In this document: positions 5,753-9,434 of the stretch, in pieces
How the letters are laid out: each line of letters opens with the position of its first letter
Numbering within the stretch: position 1 is the first letter of the stretch
Assembly (NCBI GenBank): GCA_045648505.1
Contig: JAZROD010000046.1
Coordinates: 1 to 9,434, forward strand
Direction: 5' to 3'
Length of the DNA: 9,434 bases
Source: RGIG8700 sp045648505
GTDB taxonomy: Bacteria; Bacillota; Clostridia; RGIG6154
The notes under the pieces: generated by a model
The model's input: only the letters and a program-made list of their open reading frames with translations
What the model was told of the DNA's origin: nothing
The model's database searches: none
Translations under genes and position numbers: made by a program

Positions 5753-7270
5753 TTAATCGTTAAGTTTTATAACAATGACCTTGTCTATGACAGTAATTGA
5801 ATTTTTATCAGGCCAATTATTCATACTTTCTATCTTAATTCTATTAAGAAGGTCTGTCTTTTCTTCACCTGAAATAAATTTATATTTTTTTCCGCAATAA
5901 TCATTTAATGCACTACATAAAACACTTTGTCCAACAATTTCATCGTCTGCTCTTAAAATATAGCCATCTGTTGTTCCTGTCATATCAGGCGGAATTAATG
6001 CACTATAAGCCTCACTTTCAGGCAGACTGCCTAAAACTAAAATTCTATCACATTCTTCTGCACCTTCGGTCTGTTCGATTCGGTCTGCAATACGGATTAA
6101 GGTGCCATAAGACTTTTCATAAGCCATATTTAGTTTATGATAACTAACATTTGCAATGATTGTCTGATTAAAGACAAGCAAAGCCACAATACAAAGAATC
6201 GCCCAGCTCTTTAAAGCATTTTTATCTGAACTTTCGTATTGAAGTATAAAGAACAGATAAAATACCACAAATCCCATTTTCATCAGGTTGTGATAATCAA
6301 TACCACTATTTATAAAGCTAAGCACACTTGCACCAATAGGTAACAAAATCGCACAAACGCACAACATCAGGATTTTTGCAATATTCAACTTGTTTTTTAT
6401 CACATCTGTCAAATACAAGACAATAGTCATAACAAACACAATAGAGTTTGTTATGACAAACACATTTGGTCCCGTGGAAAAATCAAAGAAATAACTAACA
6501 AAAGACTCTTTGATGGTGTATAATGCACCCGCTATGTCAATACCTTTAAAAGAAGTTGCATTGTCAAATCCCTGATACTCTAAAAGTGTAGTTCCTGTCA
6601 ATTTAAGAAGAACTGTCATCACCAAATAATACAGTGCCATACCCAAAACACCTGTCAACAAGAACTTAAAGCTTTTGAATATTACTTTTTTAACATCTGT
6701 ATTCTTGTAAATCAGTTCCAGAATCAAACTTAAAAGCAGAAGCATTATTGTAACTGTTATATATGCCTGATATATTCCTGCTGAGAGTGCTATCAATACC
6801 AAAGAACCAATGTAGCAAGGCTTGTCCTTTGTGATAAGCAACGCCGCAATACAAGAAAACAGAAATGCAAGAGCATAACCATCAGCCACATAGTTGTACA
6901 TCATCACAGATGTTACCACCGGAAATGTAGCAACTGTTGCACCAATTAGTGCTGCTGTTATATTTTTTCTTACATCAAACATTTTACAGATACAAACTGC
7001 ACCAAGACCATGAAAGATAATTGCCATAAGACCTGCAATAAAGGGCAAATCATAAAAGGAACTTGGAGCACATACTACAGGCAAAAACCATCTTCCCATT
7101 GAAAGCATATTCTGCCCATCGTATCTGAAAACAAGGGAATCCCAGTTAGGAAGCCAATTGGTAATTTTATATAAATGAGCAACAAATCCCATAACAAGTG
7201 CAGAGATAAAGCACACTTTCCACTGGGGCGAAATACTCTTTTTAATTTTATTTATAATTTGTTCAGGCAT
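5753..7270 (-). CDS. GtrII-like polytopic membrane glucosyltransferase
   Basis: This 505-residue integral membrane protein resembles the glucosyltransferase GtrII family (Pfam Glucos_trans_II). Known members use a polyprenyl-phosphate sugar as donor and modify surface polysaccharide on the outer face of the membrane. About ten hydrophobic segments are visible (roughly 18-36, 75-97, 104-122, 129-147, 152-183, 203-223, 268-287, 298-320, 331-344 and 355-372). An early extracytoplasmic loop carries acidic residues in NWDS (42-45) and D51, followed by GRW (59-61), a pattern typical of this group. A soluble C-terminal domain of about 130 residues follows. I chose the ATG at 7268-7270. It has GGAG seven bases upstream and starts one base after the GT32 stop. 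A longer frame from 7336 would only add 22 residues read through the GT32 tail. No GtrA or GtrB partner is in the window. It could alternatively be an uncharacterised GT-C enzyme or act in polymerisation. Confidence 0.85.
   Translation of the reverse strand: MPEQIINKIKKSISPQWKVCFISALVMGFVAHLYKITNWLPNWDSLVFRYDGQNMLSMGRWFLPVVCAPSSFYDLPFIAGLMAIIFHGLGAVCICKMFDVRKNITAALIGATVATFPVVTSVMMYNYVADGYALAFLFSCIAALLITKDKPCYIGSLVLIALSAGIYQAYITVTIMLLLLSLILELIYKNTDVKKVIFKSFKFLLTGVLGMALYYLVMTVLLKLTGTTLLEYQGFDNATSFKGIDIAGALYTIKESFVSYFFDFSTGPNVFVITNSIVFVMTIVLYLTDVIKNKLNIAKILMLCVCAILLPIGASVLSFINSGIDYHNLMKMGFVVFYLFFILQYESSDKNALKSWAILCIVALLVFNQTIIANVSYHKLNMAYEKSYGTLIRIADRIEQTEGAEECDRILVLGSLPESEAYSALIPPDMTGTTDGYILRADDEIVGQSVLCSALNDYCGKKYKFISGEEKTDLLNRIKIESMNNWPDKNSITVIDKVIVIKLND
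6426..6457 (-). repeat. Perfect 12-base inverted repeat inside the GtrII-like gene
   Basis: The arms GTCATAACAAAC (6426-6437) and GTTTGTTATGAC (6446-6457) are exact reverse complements with an eight-base spacer, so the messenger could form a 12-pair stem. It lies within codons for residues about 271-282, in a predicted membrane segment. No run of T follows it in the direction of transcription, so it does not look like an intrinsic terminator. Function is unknown and chance is possible. Confidence 0.6.
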
Positions 7271-7271
7271 A

Positions 7272-8009
7272 TTACCACTCCAACCACTTGAATTTATGCA
7301 AAAACTTGCCATATAGCTTGTCATACATCTTAACACCGATAATCCTTTTAATCCGTGTTGTTCTTTTGGTTACATCCGATGTCCAGGTCGCACTGTAATG
7401 ATGTATGGAATATGTGCTTTTGGTTATAGTCTTTTTCCCTGTGTAATAATCCATCGGGCAAAGATACTCTCTTGGAAGAAAAACCATATCCATAAAAGTC
7501 TGATTTGTATTTTTAATATCCATACCAAGTCTTTTTATTAAGGCATCTGTATTTCGATCAGGACAAGGAGTAAGGTCAAAACTACCATCCTCCAGAACGA
7601 ACGGAATATCATCATAGTCTTTTAAAAACTCTCCGATTATCGCGTTTCCTTTTTCTGCACCAAAGCCAAGTCCCGTTGCAACAATACCTTTTTCATCAAA
7701 TCCCATAAAACCTTTGTTATCCAGCAAATCATCAATAGGCTTTATAAGTTCAACATCGGTATCTAAATAGATTCCGCCGTTATCATAAATTATCTTAAGC
7801 CTTGCAAAATCGCTGACAAACGCCCATTTCTTTGCTTCATAAGCCTCACGCATATAACGATTTTGAAACAAATCAAAATTGTCTTCATTATGACAGATTA
7901 TTTCATACCCGGGACAATATTTTTCCCAACTTTTAATACATTTCTTTGCAAGTTTTGGCATTTCACCTTTTCCAAACCAACAATAGTGAATCACTTTTGG
8001 AATACTCAT
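7272..8009 (-). CDS. GT32-type glycosyltransferase (DXD, OCH1/capsular polysaccharide synthesis family)
   Basis: This 245-residue cytoplasmic or peripheral glycosyltransferase probably adds one sugar to the lipid-linked repeat unit. It starts with the family signature IPKVIHYCWFG (residues 3-13) and carries the SDFARLKIIYDNGGIYLDTD block (66-85). That block contains the DTD (83-85), which binds metal and nucleotide sugar in the glycosyltransferase sugar-binding region containing a DXD motif (Pfam Gly_transf_sug). A C-terminal HHYSATW (203-209) is also usual for this family. No membrane segment is present, and the basic, aromatic C-terminus could associate with the membrane. The length fits the bacterial members. 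Its ATG overlaps the flippase stop by four bases, with a GGAG upstream at a 9-base spacing. Its TAA lies one base before the next start. Donor and linkage are unknown; related enzymes have been assigned galactosyl, mannosyl and other activities. Confidence 0.93.
   Translation of the reverse strand: MSIPKVIHYCWFGKGEMPKLAKKCIKSWEKYCPGYEIICHNEDNFDLFQNRYMREAYEAKKWAFVSDFARLKIIYDNGGIYLDTDVELIKPIDDLLDNKGFMGFDEKGIVATGLGFGAEKGNAIIGEFLKDYDDIPFVLEDGSFDLTPCPDRNTDALIKRLGMDIKNTNQTFMDMVFLPREYLCPMDYYTGKKTITKSTYSIHHYSATWTSDVTKRTTRIKRIIGVKMYDKLYGKFLHKFKWLEW
7275..7281 (-). promoter_or_regulatory. Ribosome binding site that decides the GtrII-like start
   Basis: GGAGTGG on the minus strand lies just ahead of the GT32 stop, with the GGAG seven bases before the ATG at 7268-7270. 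It places the start 22 codons inside the longest frame and removes a spurious overlap of 65 bases with the GT32 gene. Confidence 0.75.
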
Positions 8010-9433
8010 ACTTCATTTCTCCATAATTCAATTAAGTTTTTAAATGCTCTTTTGAAAAATATAAAGTTTACTCCAATATACAAAGGCACTATCCAAAGAG
8101 AGTGGATGATTCCTTTTATAAGCAGCCTGATAAATGAAAGACCGCTGAAGCTATCTACATAAAAGATTGCCATTAAAGCAATAAAAACCGCTCCGTTTAC
8201 TATCCAAAGTTTATATGTATTAAGCATTCCTCTGCCAAGCACTTTTTTGTTTGAATAATAAATCATCATTGTACCTCTGTATAAAAGCGCAACAATTGTA
8301 CCGATTATTGCACCGCAAATTCCCCATTTCAGAATTGAAACTATTGAAACTGCTATATTTATAATCATTTCCCAAATTGCATGGGAACGTGTTTCTTCAA
8401 ATTTTCCCGAATATTCAAGAACATGGTTTGAAGGAAGCTTACCGTTTGATAAAAGGTTCATAACAACAAAAAGAATTACTAAAAGCGTATTTGTATAGTT
8501 TGCATCGTTTATTCCTTTTGTGTATATCTGAATAAGTGGCAATAAAAACACTGCCATCAATGTATAAATTATAAAGGTTGCCATAATATAAAATGTTTCA
8601 TAGGCATTATATACCTTCATAAATTTCTCTCTGTCAGTGTGGAACATCTGACCGAGGGCAAAACTGAACCCTGAAATAATACTTGTAATAAATGTCTGAA
8701 TCTGCGAAAAGAAGATGTTATAAATCGTGTAAACACTAACCACCTTAAAATCGCACAAAAAAGACAACAGCAAAACATCTGTATTGTTAAATACCATTCC
8801 CGAAACCTGATGAACCAAAACAGATTTCCTTTGAGAAATTGCCTCATAATCAGGCTTTGTCTTAACCCTTAACCATTCATATCTTTTTTTAGCGTGAATG
8901 TATATATATATAAGCTGCAAAAGCGATAATATACAGTATGAAAGCTGCATGAGCAAAAGATTATTGGTAAGTAATATAACAACTATTTTTGCAATGTTTG
9001 AAACAAGTTGCAAAATCGTCTCAGAATTTGTTATAACATATTTTCTGCCGTCAACCTCTAAAAGTATTCTGTATTTAGCTTGCATAAAATAACTGAACAA
9101 ATTTGGAAGGGCAGTAAGTATTACAATTCCGAAAATCACACCGGGATTAATGCTGGTTGGTATAATATACTCGTACATTAAAGCGATTAAAAGTACGATA
9201 ATTGCATATATGATACCGACTTTAACATAGTAACTATGTGTTGCTGAGATAACAGAGCTTATCTTGTTATGATTTTTTTCGGCAACAGGTTTATAGAGTG
9301 CTTGGGTGGTCGCAAGACCTATACCCGATTCAAGCAAAACCATGTATGCAAAAATCTGCTTAATGGTGGACAGAACTCCGTTAACTTCTGAGCCGAAATT
9401 TTCAAGATAAATTCTTGGAAGAAGAAAACTCAG
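8006..9433 (-). CDS. Wzx-type polysaccharide flippase (oligosaccharide translocase), 5' end cut by the window edge
   Basis: This is a polytopic integral membrane protein of the MATE/MOP flippase superfamily. It would move an undecaprenyl-diphosphate-linked repeat unit from the inner to the outer face of the cytoplasmic membrane. The frame is open from the right edge: upstream of the first Met (codon 9341-9343) there are 30 more sense codons, including PRIYLENFGSEVNG and then LSTIKQIFAY. This is the typical N-terminal part of Firmicute flippases, so the Met at 9343 is internal and the true start lies outside, probably 20-40 residues upstream. At least 475 residues are present against a usual family size near 480-510. 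Many hydrophobic segments alternate with short charged loops, with a typical LLESGIGLATTQALYKP stretch near the N-terminus. The TGA stop overlaps the ATG of the next gene (ATGA), so the two are probably translationally coupled. The flippase class is clear; the substrate cannot be read from sequence. Confidence 0.93.
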   Translation of the reverse strand: MSFLLPRIYLENFGSEVNGVLSTIKQIFAYMVLLESGIGLATTQALYKPVAEKNHNKISSVISATHSYYVKVGIIYAIIVLLIALMYEYIIPTSINPGVIFGIVILTALPNLFSYFMQAKYRILLEVDGRKYVITNSETILQLVSNIAKIVVILLTNNLLLMQLSYCILSLLQLIYIYIHAKKRYEWLRVKTKPDYEAISQRKSVLVHQVSGMVFNNTDVLLLSFLCDFKVVSVYTIYNIFFSQIQTFITSIISGFSFALGQMFHTDREKFMKVYNAYETFYIMATFIIYTLMAVFLLPLIQIYTKGINDANYTNTLLVILFVVMNLLSNGKLPSNHVLEYSGKFEETRSHAIWEMIINIAVSIVSILKWGICGAIIGTIVALLYRGTMMIYYSNKKVLGRGMLNTYKLWIVNGAVFIALMAIFYVDSFSGLSFIRLLIKGIIHSLWIVPLYIGVNFIFFKRAFKNLIELWRNEV

Positions 9434-9434
9434 G

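Noticed and set aside
7271..7336. Longer start for the GtrII-like gene adding 22 residues
   Set aside because: The extra codons read the GT32 C-terminus in another frame and give a Cys/Ser/Met-rich peptide; the ATG at 7268-7270 has a good GGAG at proper spacing.
7863..8162. Plus-strand frame of 99 codons across the GT32/flippase junction
   Set aside because: It is antisense to two coupled genes with clear family signatures, and no family resemblance or ribosome site is seen.
8617..8847. Minus-strand frame of 76 codons inside the flippase gene
   Set aside because: It is an out-of-frame shadow of the flippase coding sequence with no start signal of its own.
8901..8912. Run of six TA dinucleotides in the flippase gene, a possible slippage or phase-variation tract
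   Set aside because: It simply encodes Ile-Tyr-Ile-Tyr in an otherwise intact frame, and the tract is too short to propose switching without strain comparison.
1..9434. RNA genes, CRISPR arrays, insertion sequences, prophage or integration sites
   Set aside because: The whole window is filled by tightly spaced coding sequence; gaps are at most 27 bases, and no transposase, tRNA-like fold, repeat array or terminator was seen on reading both strands.

Overview
The window reads as the distal part of a surface-polysaccharide (capsule or exopolysaccharide) biosynthesis operon from a low-GC Firmicute. The most likely source is an anaerobic gut Clostridium-type organism (Lachnospiraceae or Oscillospiraceae). 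The grounds are AGGAG-type ribosome binding sites in front of nearly every gene, an AT-rich composition (hand counts of 31-35% G+C over two genes), and the style of the flippase, GT32, priming transferase and rhamnosyltransferase-like proteins. This placement is an inference; there is no rRNA or housekeeping gene to fix it.

All nine genes lie on the minus strand, so transcription runs from high to low coordinates. In that order they are: (1) a Wzx-type polysaccharide flippase entering from beyond the right edge; (2) a GT32-type glycosyltransferase whose start overlaps the flippase stop by ATGA; (3) a polytopic GtrII-like membrane glucosyltransferase; (4) a ChbG/YdjC-family carbohydrate deacetylase; (5) a bacterial sugar transferase (polyprenyl-phosphate hexose-1-phosphate transferase, the priming enzyme); (6) a GT4 glycosyltransferase of the DUF1972/rhamnosyltransferase type; (7) a membrane-anchored calcineurin-like metallophosphoesterase; (8) a 452-residue Wzz-like membrane protein; (9) a second, shorter Wzz-like protein that stops at an in-frame TAG 35 bases before the left edge. 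Gaps between genes are 1-27 bases, with no terminator, promoter or divergent gene visible. The whole stretch therefore looks like one polycistronic unit whose promoter lies beyond the right edge.

Together the genes describe a Wzx-dependent pathway. The priming transferase loads a sugar phosphate on undecaprenyl phosphate, the GT4 and GT32 enzymes extend it in the cytoplasm, and the flippase moves it across the membrane. The GtrII-like protein may decorate it outside, the ChbG protein may remove an acetyl group from a sugar or intermediate, and the Wzz-like pair may set chain length. No Wzy polymerase, no tyrosine kinase (CpsD/Wzc-C) and no nucleotide-sugar synthesis gene is visible; they would have to lie elsewhere.

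The least ordinary part is the left third: a metallophosphoesterase with Asn in place of the usual catalytic His of its GNH(D/E) motif, followed by two divergent tandem Wzz-like paralogues. The second of these is interrupted by an amber codon exactly where the first has Tyr, and its frame stays open afterwards.
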